A DNA stretch of 64,000 bases from Phocicoccus pinnipedialis. Its GTDB lineage: Bacteria > Bacillota > Bacilli > Staphylococcales > Salinicoccaceae. The stretch lies in the NCBI RefSeq assembly GCF_903994035.1, contig NZ_CAJEWB010000010.1, positions 124,001-188,000 of the forward strand, written 5' to 3'. Positions 28,124 to 38,170 of this stretch are shown piece by piece (position 1 is the stretch's first letter; every line of letters begins with the position of its first letter). The notes beneath the pieces are model-generated. The model saw only the letters and a program-made list of their open reading frames with translations. It ran no database searches and had not been told where the DNA came from. A program made the position numbers and the translations under genes.

Positions 28124-29389
28124 ATGGACTACAAAGAAACATTAGATTGGATTCATAACAGAGGAAAGTTTGGTATTAAGCCAGGCGTACGACGTATGAC
28201 TTGGATGTTAAATGAACTTGGAAATCCACAAGATAATATCCGTGGTGTACACGTAGTTGGAACGAACGGAAAAGGATCTACGGTCGCATATATGAGAAGT
28301 TCGTTAAACAACAACGATTATACGGTGGGAACGTTTACCTCACCTTACATTGTTGTGTTCAACGAACGAATTTCCATTGATGGTAATCCGATTAGTGATG
28401 AAGATCTCGCATATGTAGCAAACATTGTGCGTCCAATTTCAGAGCGAATGATTGAAGAAACAGATCTCGGTCAAGCAACAGAGTTTGAAATTATAACGAT
28501 GATCATGTTCGTTTACTTTGGAAGTATTCACCCCGTTGACTTTGTACTCGTTGAAGCAGGGCTTGGTGCAACACATGATTCTACGAATGTGTTCAAACCA
28601 ATCATGACTATTATGACAAGCATTGGCCTCGATCATACAGATATTCTTGGTGATACGATTTTAGATATAACAAAGGACAAATCCGGGGTAATAAAGCCAG
28701 GAGTTCCACTTGTCTTCAGTGTGGATAACGAAGACTGTAAGAATTATATTTATCAAGTGCTAGAAGCAAATCGCTCTAAAGGAATCGAACTAGGCAGAGA
28801 CATTTTACTCTTAGCTAAGGATGGAGAATTTGCATTTCAGTATGGTAACTATGATTTCCAAGATATAAAATTGAGAATGCTCGGCCATCATCAAAAGCAA
28901 AATGCATCGCTCGCGATGGCAGCACTTGTTGAGATGAATGATTTAGGTCTTGTTGACCTAGATATGAACAAGATGGTATCTGGTGTTGAAAATGCAACAT
29001 GGGTAGGGCGTATCGAAGTTTTAAGCGAGAATCCTACAGTTATTATTGATGGTGCGCATAATAGAGAAGCAGTAGATGTATTAGTAAATACGATGGAACA
29101 AAACTTTAAAGGTCGTGAAATCACAATTCTTTTCTCATGTGTTTCAGGTAAGCCGATTGAAAACATGGTCAGAAAGTTAGAATCAATTGCAAGTGAGTTT
29201 AATATCACTGAATTTGATTTCTATCGTGCGCGTAAAATACAAGATATTAAAAGTGCAGTTGAGCACCCGAATAGTCATGTGATTGAAGATTATATCAGTT
29301 ATATCGATAATTTTGACGGGGACATTTTATTGGTCACTGGCAGTTTGTATTTTATTAGCAATGTAAAACAACATTTTAATAATAAATAA
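28124..29389 (+). CDS. folC: Folylpolyglutamate synthase/dihydrofolate synthase
   Basis: Adds glutamate to folates (and to dihydropteroate in bifunctional forms). The P-loop GTNGKGST is at residues 46-53. The Mur-ligase-like central part SIGLDHTDILGDTILDITKDKSG and the carbamylated-lysine region are intact, as is the C-terminal VIIDGAHNREA. 421 aa, normal. It begins directly after the valS stop, so T-box control of valS probably affects it too. Bidirectional terminator downstream. Confidence 0.95.
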   Translation: MDYKETLDWIHNRGKFGIKPGVRRMTWMLNELGNPQDNIRGVHVVGTNGKGSTVAYMRSSLNNNDYTVGTFTSPYIVVFNERISIDGNPISDEDLAYVANIVRPISERMIEETDLGQATEFEIITMIMFVYFGSIHPVDFVLVEAGLGATHDSTNVFKPIMTIMTSIGLDHTDILGDTILDITKDKSGVIKPGVPLVFSVDNEDCKNYIYQVLEANRSKGIELGRDILLLAKDGEFAFQYGNYDFQDIKLRMLGHHQKQNASLAMAALVEMNDLGLVDLDMNKMVSGVENATWVGRIEVLSENPTVIIDGAHNREAVDVLVNTMEQNFKGREITILFSCVSGKPIENMVRKLESIASEFNITEFDFYRARKIQDIKSAVEHPNSHVIEDYISYIDNFDGDILLVTGSLYFISNVKQHFNNK

Positions 29390-29420
29390 AGAGATCATCC
29401 TTAAGGATGATCTCTTTTTG
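29388..29420. terminator. Bidirectional terminator between folC and mscL
   Basis: AAAGAGATCATCC (29388-29400), loop TTAA, GGATGATCTCTTT (29405-29417), followed by T. The stem begins within the folC stop codon and serves converging folC and mscL. Confidence 0.9.
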
Positions 29421-29422
29421 AA

Positions 29423-29800
29423 TTAAATCTCTCTGTTATTTTGGAGTTTTAATTGGTCGCGAATTTCTTTTAGTGTATCTAAAGCTTCATCAATTTCTTC
29501 TTCTTCTTCTTCAACAAACGCACCACGACTTACTTTGTTTACAATTTTAACAAACATAAATACAGCAAAACCAATAATTACAAAGTCGATAATCGATTGA
29601 ATGAATACACCATACGTAATGCCTTTATATGCCCAATTACTAGCGAAGTCCGTATCGCCAAAAATCAGTGCAATCGAAGGCATGATAATGTTCGCAACTA
29701 AACTATCTACGATTTTACCAAATGCAGCACCAATAACTACTGCAACTGCTAGGTCAAGAACGTTTCCACGCATCAAAAATTCCTTAAATTCTTTAATCAT
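29423..29800 (-). CDS. mscL: Large-conductance mechanosensitive channel
   Basis: Homopentameric membrane channel that opens on strong membrane tension and releases solutes in hypo-osmotic shock. 125 aa from ATG 29800, which has GGGAGG upstream; a longer frame of 131 aa begins before that site. The N-terminal amphipathic helix [13 protein letters not shown], the first transmembrane segment [22 protein letters not shown] and the second ([20 protein letters not shown]) are typical. The C-terminal helix is acidic. Convergent with folC. Confidence 0.97.
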   Translation of the reverse strand: MIKEFKEFLMRGNVLDLAVAVVIGAAFGKIVDSLVANIIMPSIALIFGDTDFASNWAYKGITYGVFIQSIIDFVIIGFAVFMFVKIVNKVSRGAFVEEEEEEIDEALDTLKEIRDQLKLQNNREI

Positions 29801-29884
29801 GATATTTCCTCCCTTCATAAAGTTACTTAGATTATACTACTTCAATTACAATTTTAATACAACTAGCATTTATTTATCACTTAA

Positions 29885-29949
29885 ATAACTTATTTTTATC
29901 ATAATTAGATTAAAGGTTAAGGATTACTTATGTTTATCTATATATAGAT
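29885..29949 (+). promoter_or_regulatory. Candidate regulatory sites upstream of acnA
   Basis: ATAA-N7-TTAT (29885-29899) matches the dyad bound by the LysR-type citrate regulator CcpC at Bacillus citB. A perfect 14-bp palindrome ATCTATATATAGAT follows at 29936-29949. A possible -10 is TACAAT at 29989-29994 with a poor -35. The region is AT-rich, so chance matches are possible. Confidence 0.35.
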
Positions 29950-30025
29950 TGTATGGCTTGATATGTTTAAATATCTCGTAAAAACGTATACAATAAAGCT
30001 AAGAGATATATGGGGGGAAAACGAA

Positions 30026-32719
30026 TTGGCTAAAAATTTACAGAAAGTATCTGAAGCTACATTAGAACTAAATGGCAGTAAAAAGAAATTTTACAGCTTA
30101 AAATCTTTAGAAGACAAAGGATATAGTAAGACTGAAAACTTACCATATTCAATCCGTGTATTATTAGAATCAGTACTACGTCAATACGACGGACATGCAA
30201 TTCAAGATAGCCACATTGAGGCATTAGCAAATTGGGACAAAGGCAATTACGCAGGTCAAGAGGTTCCATTTAAACCATCACGCGTTATCTTACAAGACTT
30301 TACTGGTGTTCCAGCAGTAGTTGATTTAGCATCACTACGTAAAGCGATGGACGAACAAAACGGTGACGTTCAAAAAATTAACCCAGAAGTACCAGTGGAC
30401 TTAGTTATCGACCACTCAGTACAAGTAGATGCATATGGTAACCACGCAGCACTACAAAAAAACATGGACCTAGAGTTTCAGCGTAACAACGAGCGTTACG
30501 AATTCTTAAGATGGGCAACAAAAGCTTTCGATAACTATCAAGCAGTACCACCAGCAACTGGTATCGTTCACCAAGTGAACTTAGAGTACCTTGCTAGCGT
30601 AGTACATGATAGAGATGACATTCTTTTCCCAGACTCATTAGTAGGTACAGACTCACATACTACAATGATCAACGGTTTAGGCGTACTTGGTTGGGGAGTG
30701 GGTGGAATTGAAGCTGAAGCAGGAATGCTTGGACAACCTTCATATTTCCCAGTACCGGACGTTATCGGTGTGAGATTAAAAAATTCACTTCCTGAAGGTG
30801 CAACAGCAACTGACCTTGCTCTACGAGTAACTGAAATGTTACGTTCACACGGAGTAGTTGGTAAATTTGTTGAATTCTTCGGAAAAGGTGTACCGGACTT
30901 ACCACTTGCAGATAGAGCAACTATCGCAAATATGGCGCCAGAATACGGTGCAACGTGTGGTTTCTTCCCAGTAGATGAGGAAACATTATCATACATGACA
31001 TTAACGGGTAGAAGTGAAGAACACGTTAACCGTGTTAGAGAATATCTAAAAGCGAACGACATGTTCTTTGATCCAGAACACGAACCAACATACACAGAAG
31101 TTCTAGAGTTAGACTTATCAACAGTAGAACCTTCACTTGCTGGTCCTAAGCGTCCACAAGACTTAATTACGTTATCTAACATGAAAGAAGAATACCGTGC
31201 TTCAATTACTCGCGAGAGCGGAAACCACGGTCACGGATTAGATGCTTCTGAGGCGGATAAAAAGATTGAGATTGAGTATAATGACGGCAAAAAAGGCGAA
31301 CTAAAAACGGGTGACCTTGTAATTGCTGCAATCACATCTTGTACGAACACATCTAACCCATATGTAATGTTAGGTGCTGGACTTGTCGCTAAAAAAGCAG
31401 TTGAAAAAGGACTTACAGTTCCTGAGTATGTGAAAACGTCACTTGCTCCAGGTTCTAAAGTAGTAACAGGTTACTTAAAAGAATCTGGCCTTCAAAAGTA
31501 CTTAGATGAACTTGGTTTCAACTTAGTAGGTTACGGCTGTACAACTTGCATTGGTAACTCAGGTCCATTAAGAGAAGAAGTGACTAAAGCAATCGTTGAT
31601 AACGACATGCTCGTATCAAGCGTACTCTCAGGTAACCGTAACTTCGAAGGACGTATCCATCCATTAGTTAAAGCGAACTATCTGGCATCACCACAACTCG
31701 TTGTTGCATATGCGCTTGCTGGAACTGTGGATATTGATCTTAAGACTGAACCACTTGGTAAAGATAAAGACGGCAACGATGTTTACATGAAAGACATCTG
31801 GCCTTCAATTCAAGAGGTACGTGACGCTGTACATGATACAGTTACTCCTGAGTTATTTAGAAAAGAATACGAAACAGTATTCGATTCTAACGAAACTTGG
31901 AATAACATTAAAGTGACAGATGCACCACTTTACGATTTTGACCCAAAATCAACGTACATCCAAAACCCAACATTCTTCGAAAACTTATCTAAAGAAGTTG
32001 ACGATGTAGAGCCATTAAATGGACTTAAAGTGTTAGGTAAGTTTGGAGACTCAGTAACAACAGACCATATCTCACCAGCAGGTGCGATTGGTAAAGATAC
32101 ACCAGCAGGTAAATGGTTAATCGAACAAGGCGTAAATCCACGTGATTTTAACTCATACGGTTCACGTCGGGGTAACCATGAAGTAATGGTCCGCGGTACA
32201 TTCGCAAACATTCGTATCCGTAACCAAGTAGCTCCAGGAACTGAGGGGGGCTATACAACATATTGGCCAACTGGCGAAGTAATGAGCATTTATGATGCTG
32301 CTATGAAATATAAAGAAGACAACACTGGACTTGTTATCCTTGCAGGCGACGACTACGGAATGGGATCGAGCCGTGACTGGGCAGCTAAAGGTACAAACCT
32401 ATTAGGTGTTAAAGCAGTTATCGCAGCTTCTTACGAAAGAATTCACCGTTCAAACCTAGTTATGATGGGTGTATTACCACTACAATTTGTTGAAGGTAAG
32501 AACGCAGATGACTATGGACTAGATGGAACGGAATCATTCGACATCCCTGTAAATTCCAAAGTTAAACCAGGTAGCGTTGTTAAAGTAACAGCTACTAAAG
32601 AAGACGGTTCAACTGTAGAGTTTGATGCGAAAGTACGCTTCGACTCAGGGGTTGAAATTGACTACTACAGAAACGGTGGTATCTTACAAATGGTACTCCG
32701 CGGTAAATTAGCAAACTAA
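30026..32719 (+). CDS. acnA: Aconitate hydratase
   Basis: 4Fe-4S enzyme of the TCA cycle isomerising citrate to isocitrate; the apo-form binds RNA in relatives. Start chosen at TTG 30026, 8 bases after GGGGGG, because the family N-terminus begins there ([16 protein letters not shown]); a 21-residue extension upstream has no support. Cluster cysteines are Cys439 (SCTNTSNP), Cys505 and Cys508 ([14 protein letters not shown]). The swivelling domain [16 protein letters not shown] is intact. 897 aa. Monocistronic with its own terminator. Confidence 0.97.
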   Translation: MAKNLQKVSEATLELNGSKKKFYSLKSLEDKGYSKTENLPYSIRVLLESVLRQYDGHAIQDSHIEALANWDKGNYAGQEVPFKPSRVILQDFTGVPAVVDLASLRKAMDEQNGDVQKINPEVPVDLVIDHSVQVDAYGNHAALQKNMDLEFQRNNERYEFLRWATKAFDNYQAVPPATGIVHQVNLEYLASVVHDRDDILFPDSLVGTDSHTTMINGLGVLGWGVGGIEAEAGMLGQPSYFPVPDVIGVRLKNSLPEGATATDLALRVTEMLRSHGVVGKFVEFFGKGVPDLPLADRATIANMAPEYGATCGFFPVDEETLSYMTLTGRSEEHVNRVREYLKANDMFFDPEHEPTYTEVLELDLSTVEPSLAGPKRPQDLITLSNMKEEYRASITRESGNHGHGLDASEADKKIEIEYNDGKKGELKTGDLVIAAITSCTNTSNPYVMLGAGLVAKKAVEKGLTVPEYVKTSLAPGSKVVTGYLKESGLQKYLDELGFNLVGYGCTTCIGNSGPLREEVTKAIVDNDMLVSSVLSGNRNFEGRIHPLVKANYLASPQLVVAYALAGTVDIDLKTEPLGKDKDGNDVYMKDIWPSIQEVRDAVHDTVTPELFRKEYETVFDSNETWNNIKVTDAPLYDFDPKSTYIQNPTFFENLSKEVDDVEPLNGLKVLGKFGDSVTTDHISPAGAIGKDTPAGKWLIEQGVNPRDFNSYGSRRGNHEVMVRGTFANIRIRNQVAPGTEGGYTTYWPTGEVMSIYDAAMKYKEDNTGLVILAGDDYGMGSSRDWAAKGTNLLGVKAVIAASYERIHRSNLVMMGVLPLQFVEGKNADDYGLDGTESFDIPVNSKVKPGSVVKVTATKEDGSTVEFDAKVRFDSGVEIDYYRNGGILQMVLRGKLAN

Positions 32720-32730
32720 ATTGAAGTTTC

Positions 32731-32767
32731 AAACCTTTCAAAACGTGAGTTTTGGAAGGTTTTTTTA
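32731..32767 (+). terminator. Terminator after acnA
   Basis: AAACCTTTCAAAAC (32731-32744), loop GTGA, GTTTTGGAAGGTTT (32749-32762), then T. One G-T pair in the stem. Confidence 0.88.
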
Positions 32768-32914
32768 TCCATTTAGTTATAGAGGGGAATTTGTGAAGTT
32801 TAATTTTTCTGTTCAAATATTGTAATTAAAGTTTTTGTTTTTTCAAAAGATCTGCACAAAAAGCTCATTCCTATATCACATAATAAGCCTTCATCGGTTA
32901 AAGCAAGAGAGAGT

Positions 32915-32946
32915 AAAAAAGAAGCTAAGTATCTTACTTAGCTTCT
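32915..32946 (-). terminator. Terminator of plsY
   Basis: On the minus strand AGAAGCTAAGT pairs with ACTTAGCTTCT across a 5-base loop and is followed by TTTTTTA. The upstream arm overlaps the last codons of plsY. Confidence 0.8.
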
Positions 32947-33542
32947 CGTTTCTTCGTTAGGAAACTGACTTTTGGCTCAGTGCCTTCTTTTATGCGTTTC
33001 ATGTTTGATATGTGCTTAACTATGATAACCACAGCTAATACAACAGCTACAACAATCAATGGTATGTCTTTCGTAAATAATGATACGATTAAAAAAACGA
33101 TGGATGCGGATACTGATGCGAGACTTACGTATTTTGATATATACAATATGATCAGGAATGTTGCGAGCAAGATGATAAATACAATTGGAGCATATGCGAG
33201 TATTGCACCGCCGCCTGTTGCAACTGCTTTTCCACCCTTAAATTTAATAAATATTGAACATACGTGTCCAAGTGCCGCGACTAATCCGAAAAAGAGGACT
33301 GTGATGTCTGAACCTGCGAGTAGGGCAACCCAAACAGGGATGGCTCCTTTGAATAGGTCACAGATTAAAACAATAATTCCTGCTTTTTTCCCAAGTATTC
33401 TAAAAGTATTTGACGTACCGACGTTGCCGCTACCATGCTCACGAATATCTGTATTATAAAACAATTTTCCAATTAAAAGAGCAAATGGTATGGAACCAAT
33501 TAAGTAAGCAAACGCAAAAAGTATTATATTTGTTATTAACAT
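32934..33542 (-). CDS. plsY: Glycerol-3-phosphate acyltransferase PlsY
   Basis: Integral membrane acyltransferase that moves acyl groups from acyl-phosphate to glycerol-3-phosphate, the first step of phospholipid synthesis. 202 aa from ATG 33542, which follows GAGGTG; a slightly longer frame starts at 33554. About five hydrophobic segments and the three conserved cytoplasmic motifs are seen: AYLIGSIPFALLIGK, GSGNVGTSNTFRILGKKAG and FKGGKAVATGGGAIL. Divergent from parE, as in staphylococci. Confidence 0.96.
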   Translation of the reverse strand: MLITNIILFAFAYLIGSIPFALLIGKLFYNTDIREHGSGNVGTSNTFRILGKKAGIIVLICDLFKGAIPVWVALLAGSDITVLFFGLVAALGHVCSIFIKFKGGKAVATGGGAILAYAPIVFIILLATFLIILYISKYVSLASVSASIVFLIVSLFTKDIPLIVVAVVLAVVIIVKHISNMKRIKEGTEPKVSFLTKKREAK

Positions 33543-33649
33543 GAGACACCTCATTTAGTAGTAGGTACTAATATTTTAACATATATTTCCGGTTTGTCAT
33601 TTAATTTATTATTGTTTACTGTAAATTAATTATGTAAACTAATTACAGT

Positions 33650-33677
33650 TTGCATTTTCTTGAGATTTCTATAAAAT
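33650..33677 (+). promoter_or_regulatory. Predicted promoter of parEC
   Basis: TTGCAT (33650-33655), 16 bases, TAAAAT (33672-33677). The expected transcript start falls about 14 bases before the SOS box at 33698. Confidence 0.5.
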
Positions 33678-33697
33678 ATATAAGAGATGAATAAAAA

Positions 33698-33711
33698 CGA
33701 ACGTACGTTTG
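33698..33711 (+). promoter_or_regulatory. LexA (SOS) box upstream of parE
   Basis: CGAACGTACGTTTG matches the Gram-positive LexA consensus CGAACRNRYGTTYC at 13 of 14 positions (last base G for C). It lies between the predicted -10 and the parE ribosome site. In B. subtilis and S. aureus parE is reported as LexA-controlled, so the position fits known biology. Confidence 0.8.
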
Positions 33712-33725
33712 TAGGAGGAACCCTT

Positions 33726-35711
33726 TTGACAAAAAAAGTAGAAGGCTATTCTGATGATTCGATTCAAATTCTAGAAGGATTAGATGCAGTTAGAAAAAGA
33801 CCCGGTATGTATATCGGATCTACAGATTCTCGTGGGCTTCATCATTTGGTTTATGAGATCACGGATAATGCTGTGGATGAGATCATCAATGGATATGGTA
33901 ATGAAATCAATATAACAATCAATAAAGATGAAAGTTTAACAATACGAGATAACGGTCGCGGTCTGCCAACGGGTATGCATAAGAGTGGTAAGCCAACACC
34001 TGAAATTATCTTCACTATTTTACATGCAGGGGGTAAGTTTGGTGCGGGAGGTTATAAGACTTCTGGGGGTCTCCATGGTGTGGGTGCTTCTGTCGTAAAC
34101 GCGTTGTCTGAATGGTTAAAGGTAACAATTTACAGAGATGGTAAAAAGTTAGAGATATCATTTAAGGACGGCGGTAAACTCGACCAGCCACTTAAAGTTG
34201 TAGGCAATACAAACCAGTCAGGTACTGAAGTGACATTCAAGCCAGATCCTAAGATATTTAAAACGGGGACATTCTTCAACTTTGAAACGATTGCCGAGCG
34301 CATGCGTGAATCTGCATTCTTAGAAAAAGTTCTCAAAGTAACGATTAATGATGACCGTACTGGTAACTCCGAAACCTTCCATTATGAAGAAGGCCTCAGC
34401 GCATTCATTAAATTCCTAAATGAAGGAAAAGATGCGATTGGTAATATCATGTCATTCTCAGGTGAATACAATGATATGAAGCTCGACGTCGCTTTCCAGT
34501 ATAATGATCAGTATTCTGAGACAATAATGAGTTTCGTTAACAACGTCCGTACTAAAGACGGTGGTACGCATGAGGTTGGGTTCAAAACATCATTCACCCG
34601 TATCTTCAACGAATACGCTCGTAAAATCGGTGAATTAAAAGATAAAGACAAGAACCTCGAAGGGAACGACATTAGAGAAGGATTAACTGCGATTATCTCG
34701 GTTAAAATTCCTGAGGACCTATTACAATTCGAAGGTCAGACAAAAGGAAAACTTGGTACACCTGAAGCGAGGCAACTTTTAGACAGTGTGTTAGCAGAAA
34801 ACTTACCATATATTTTAGAAGAGAACGGGGTTTTATCTTCACAGCTCGTTAAAAAAGCGTTGAAAGCACGTCAGGTAAGAGAAGCTGCACGAAAAGCACG
34901 AGAAGAAGCACGTACAGGTAAAAAGAATAAGCGAGCGAGTACGTTGCTCTCTGGTAAATTAACTCCTGCTCAAAGCAAGAATGCGAAAAAAAATGAGTTA
35001 TTCCTTGTAGAAGGTGATTCTGCAGGCGGTTCAGCAAAGCTCGGACGTGACCGAAAGTTCCAAGCGATTCTGCCACTACGTGGTAAAGTAATCAACACAG
35101 AACGTGCACGTTTTGAGGATATCTTTAAAAATGAAGAGATCAACACAATCATTCATACAATTGGTGCAGGTGTTGGAAATGAATTTAAGTTAGAAGACGT
35201 CAATTACGATAAAGTCATCATTATGACAGATGCAGATACTGACGGAGCACACATCCAAGTGCTCTTGCTCACATTCTTTTTCAATTACATGCGACCTCTA
35301 TTTGAGGCCGGAAAAATTTATATCGCGATGCCACCATTATTCCAGCTTAAGAAGAAACAAAACAAGAAGACGATTGTTAAATATGTTTGGACTGAAGACG
35401 AGTTAGAAGTGGAGCGCGAGAAACTGGGTAAAGGCGTTGAACTACAGCGCTATAAAGGTCTCGGGGAGATGATGGCAGACCAGCTATGGGATACAACAAT
35501 GAATCCAGAAACGCGCACGCTTGTCCAAGTGTTAATTGATGACGATGCACTGTCATCTAAGCGTGTGACAACTCTCATGGGAGACAATGTAGAGATTCGC
35601 CGCAACTGGATTGAATCGAACGTAAGCTTTACATTAGAAGATGAAAAATCAATGCTAGATAGAAACATGGACGTAATTGAAGAAAGCGAGGAAGAATTAC
35701 ATGATGCATGA
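33726..35711 (+). CDS. parE: DNA topoisomerase IV subunit B
   Basis: ATPase subunit of topoisomerase IV, which decatenates daughter chromosomes. The start is set at TTG 33726, 7 bases after AGGAGG (33713-33718), because the protein then begins TKKVEGYSDDSIQILEG like its relatives. An ATG at 33687 lies upstream of the LexA box and ribosome site and is rejected. GHKL ATPase motifs are EITDNAVDE, DNGRGLPTG and GLHGVGASVVNAL. The TOPRIM motifs are EGDSAGGSA and DADTDGAHI. 661 aa. The parC start lies within its end. Confidence 0.97.
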   Translation: MTKKVEGYSDDSIQILEGLDAVRKRPGMYIGSTDSRGLHHLVYEITDNAVDEIINGYGNEINITINKDESLTIRDNGRGLPTGMHKSGKPTPEIIFTILHAGGKFGAGGYKTSGGLHGVGASVVNALSEWLKVTIYRDGKKLEISFKDGGKLDQPLKVVGNTNQSGTEVTFKPDPKIFKTGTFFNFETIAERMRESAFLEKVLKVTINDDRTGNSETFHYEEGLSAFIKFLNEGKDAIGNIMSFSGEYNDMKLDVAFQYNDQYSETIMSFVNNVRTKDGGTHEVGFKTSFTRIFNEYARKIGELKDKDKNLEGNDIREGLTAIISVKIPEDLLQFEGQTKGKLGTPEARQLLDSVLAENLPYILEENGVLSSQLVKKALKARQVREAARKAREEARTGKKNKRASTLLSGKLTPAQSKNAKKNELFLVEGDSAGGSAKLGRDRKFQAILPLRGKVINTERARFEDIFKNEEINTIIHTIGAGVGNEFKLEDVNYDKVIIMTDADTDGAHIQVLLLTFFFNYMRPLFEAGKIYIAMPPLFQLKKKQNKKTIVKYVWTEDELEVEREKLGKGVELQRYKGLGEMMADQLWDTTMNPETRTLVQVLIDDDALSSKRVTTLMGDNVEIRRNWIESNVSFTLEDEKSMLDRNMDVIEESEEELHDA

Positions 35712-38124
35712 TCAAATTCAACAACTGAAACTTGAAGATGTAATTGGAGATCGCTTTGGTAGATATAGTAAATACGTCATCCAAGATCGTGCGATTCCTG
35801 ACGTTCGCGATGGTTTAAAGCCAGTTCAACGCAGAATTTTGTACGCAATGTATAAAGATGGAAATACTTTTGATAAGAACTTCAGAAAGTCTGCGAAGAC
35901 TGTTGGTAACGTAATCGGTAACTACCATCCTCACGGTGAGTCTAGTATCTATGACGCTATGGTGCGTCTTGGACAAGACTGGAAAATGCGTGAAGAATTA
36001 ATTTTAATTCATGGTAACAAAGGTTCGGTTGACGGAGACCCGGCTGCTGCAATGCGTTACACAGAAGCCAAGTTATCTAAGTTATCAGGTCTTCTGCTAG
36101 AAGATCTCAATAAAGAGACGGTTGATTTTATCAATAACTTTGACGATACGGAAGTTGAACCAACGGTTCTTCCAGCAAAATTCCCGAATTTACTCGTCAA
36201 TGGCACAACAGGAATTTCAGCAGGTTATGCAACGGATATTCCACCGCATAACTTAGGTGAAGTCATTGAAGCGACACTAAAATTAATTGAAAAACCAAGC
36301 GTATCTCTAGATGAACTTCTAGAAGTCATGCCTGGACCAGACTTTCCAACAGGTGGTATCATCCAGGGTAAGAAAGAGCTTAAAAAAGCATATGAAACAG
36401 GAAAGGGACGTATTATCGTGCGTTCCAGAATGCGCGTTGAAGAAGCGAGAGGCAACAAGAAACTAATCATCATCGACGAAATTCCGTTTGAAGTAAATAA
36501 AGCGAACCTCGTCAAGAAAATTGATGAGATTATCTTCGACAAAAAAGTAGATGGTATGATCGAAGTCCGCGACGAGACGGATAGAGATGGTATGCGTGTC
36601 GTAATCGAAGTGCGTAAAGACGCGAATATCGATGCCATAAAGTCGTACTTACTCATGAAGACAGATCTTCAAGTGTCATACAACTTTAACATGGTTGCGA
36701 TTGACCAACGTGCGCCAAAGCTTCTAGGTCTTAAAGCTATACTAAATGCATATATTGCACATCAAAAAGATGTGGTGGCACGTCGTTCTAGATACATGTT
36801 AAATCACGCAGAAAAACGCATACACATCATCGAAGGGTTGATTCGTGCGTTATCTGTACTCGATGAAGTAATTCGCATCATCAGAGAATCACAAAACAAA
36901 AAAGATGCAAAAGAAAACTTAATCGCTGCATTTGACTTCACTGAAACTCAAGCTGAAGCGATTGTTATGCTCCAACTTTATCGTTTAACAAATACGGATA
37001 TCGTTGAGTTAGAGACTGAGCATAATGAGCTCGAATACGAGATCAATCAGTTAAAAGAGATTCTTTCAAATGACAAAAAACTCATGTCTGTAATCAAGCG
37101 TGAATTAAAAGATGTTAAAAAAGAATTCACGACAGCACGTCGTACGGATATCGAAGACAAGATTGAGTCATTAGACGTTTCTAAAGAGATGTTGATTGCG
37201 AAAGAAGATACGGTGGTATCATTAACGCGTGACGGCTACATTAAACGTACGTCGCCGAGAAGTTATAATGCGAGTCCGTTCGATGAACTTGGTATGAAAG
37301 AAGATGATCATTTGTTATTCATGCATGAAGGTCATACATTAGAGACGCTCATCGTATTTACCTCTAAAGGGAATTACATGATCATACCTGTTCACGAGCT
37401 TCCAGATATTAGATGGAAAGATAATGGCGTGCATCTGTCCTCTAAGTACAACCTTAAGAGCAACGAAGTTCCGGTGTTCGCATTAGAAATTGAATCGTTT
37501 GATGAGGCGAAATCTATCATCATCACTACAGCAAATGGACAAGTGAAGCGCACCACGTTGGATTTATTCGAGATGACGCGCATCAGCCGTCCAATCGCAT
37601 CAATATCGCTTAAAAAAGAAGACAGCGTCGTGTCAGTTGATCTCGTAGAAAATCCAGACGACGAGATGTTATTTGTAACTACGAATGGTTTAACACTTAG
37701 ATATGGTGTCAGCGAAATAAACTCAACAGGTTTACGTACACAAGGTGTGCGTGCCATGAACCTTAAAGATAAAGACAGAATCGTCTATGGCGGTCTCATA
37801 AAAGATAATAAAGTGCTCATCACCGCATCACAGCGTGGTGCACTGAAACGGACGCCAATTGACGAGTTTAAGAGTGGGGCAAGGGCACAAGTCGGCTCTA
37901 TGCTTCTAAAAGATATTAAATCTAAGCCGCACCGCATTGTTGGAGCGACACTTTCAAAAGAAAACATCAATGTCATTCTTCACAGCGAAAAAGAAATGGA
38001 AACATTTAATTCCAAAGAAGTAAGACAGAGTGGCAGATACGCGAATGGATCATTTGTAGTAGATGAAGATTCGTTCGGCCAAGTAGTATCTGTAGATTTT
38101 GAATACTATACTAAAGACGAATAA
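35701..38124 (+). CDS. parC: DNA topoisomerase IV subunit A
   Basis: Breakage-reunion subunit of topoisomerase IV. Start at ATG 35701 (a second ATG follows at once), 11 bases inside parE, with GAGGAAGA upstream. The active-site tyrosine is in AAMRYTEAKL. The quinolone-determining region reads HPHGESSIYDAMVRL: Ser81 matches the wild-type Ser80 of S. aureus, while Asp85 replaces Glu84, a conservative change. The C-terminal DNA-wrapping blades follow from about residue 490. 807 aa. Translationally coupled to parE and within the same SOS-boxed operon. Confidence 0.97.
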   Translation: MMHDQIQQLKLEDVIGDRFGRYSKYVIQDRAIPDVRDGLKPVQRRILYAMYKDGNTFDKNFRKSAKTVGNVIGNYHPHGESSIYDAMVRLGQDWKMREELILIHGNKGSVDGDPAAAMRYTEAKLSKLSGLLLEDLNKETVDFINNFDDTEVEPTVLPAKFPNLLVNGTTGISAGYATDIPPHNLGEVIEATLKLIEKPSVSLDELLEVMPGPDFPTGGIIQGKKELKKAYETGKGRIIVRSRMRVEEARGNKKLIIIDEIPFEVNKANLVKKIDEIIFDKKVDGMIEVRDETDRDGMRVVIEVRKDANIDAIKSYLLMKTDLQVSYNFNMVAIDQRAPKLLGLKAILNAYIAHQKDVVARRSRYMLNHAEKRIHIIEGLIRALSVLDEVIRIIRESQNKKDAKENLIAAFDFTETQAEAIVMLQLYRLTNTDIVELETEHNELEYEINQLKEILSNDKKLMSVIKRELKDVKKEFTTARRTDIEDKIESLDVSKEMLIAKEDTVVSLTRDGYIKRTSPRSYNASPFDELGMKEDDHLLFMHEGHTLETLIVFTSKGNYMIIPVHELPDIRWKDNGVHLSSKYNLKSNEVPVFALEIESFDEAKSIIITTANGQVKRTTLDLFEMTRISRPIASISLKKEDSVVSVDLVENPDDEMLFVTTNGLTLRYGVSEINSTGLRTQGVRAMNLKDKDRIVYGGLIKDNKVLITASQRGALKRTPIDEFKSGARAQVGSMLLKDIKSKPHRIVGATLSKENINVILHSEKEMETFNSKEVRQSGRYANGSFVVDEDSFGQVVSVDFEYYTKDE

Positions 38125-38170
38125 AAAAATTCCCGGTAGTGCAAATTCAAATACACTACCGGGAATTTTT
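38125..38170. terminator. Bidirectional terminator between parC and the DUF1002 gene
   Basis: AAAAATTCCCGGTAGTG (38125-38141), 12-base loop, CACTACCGGGAATTTTT (38154-38170). Perfect stem with A and T flanks for both directions. Confidence 0.92.
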
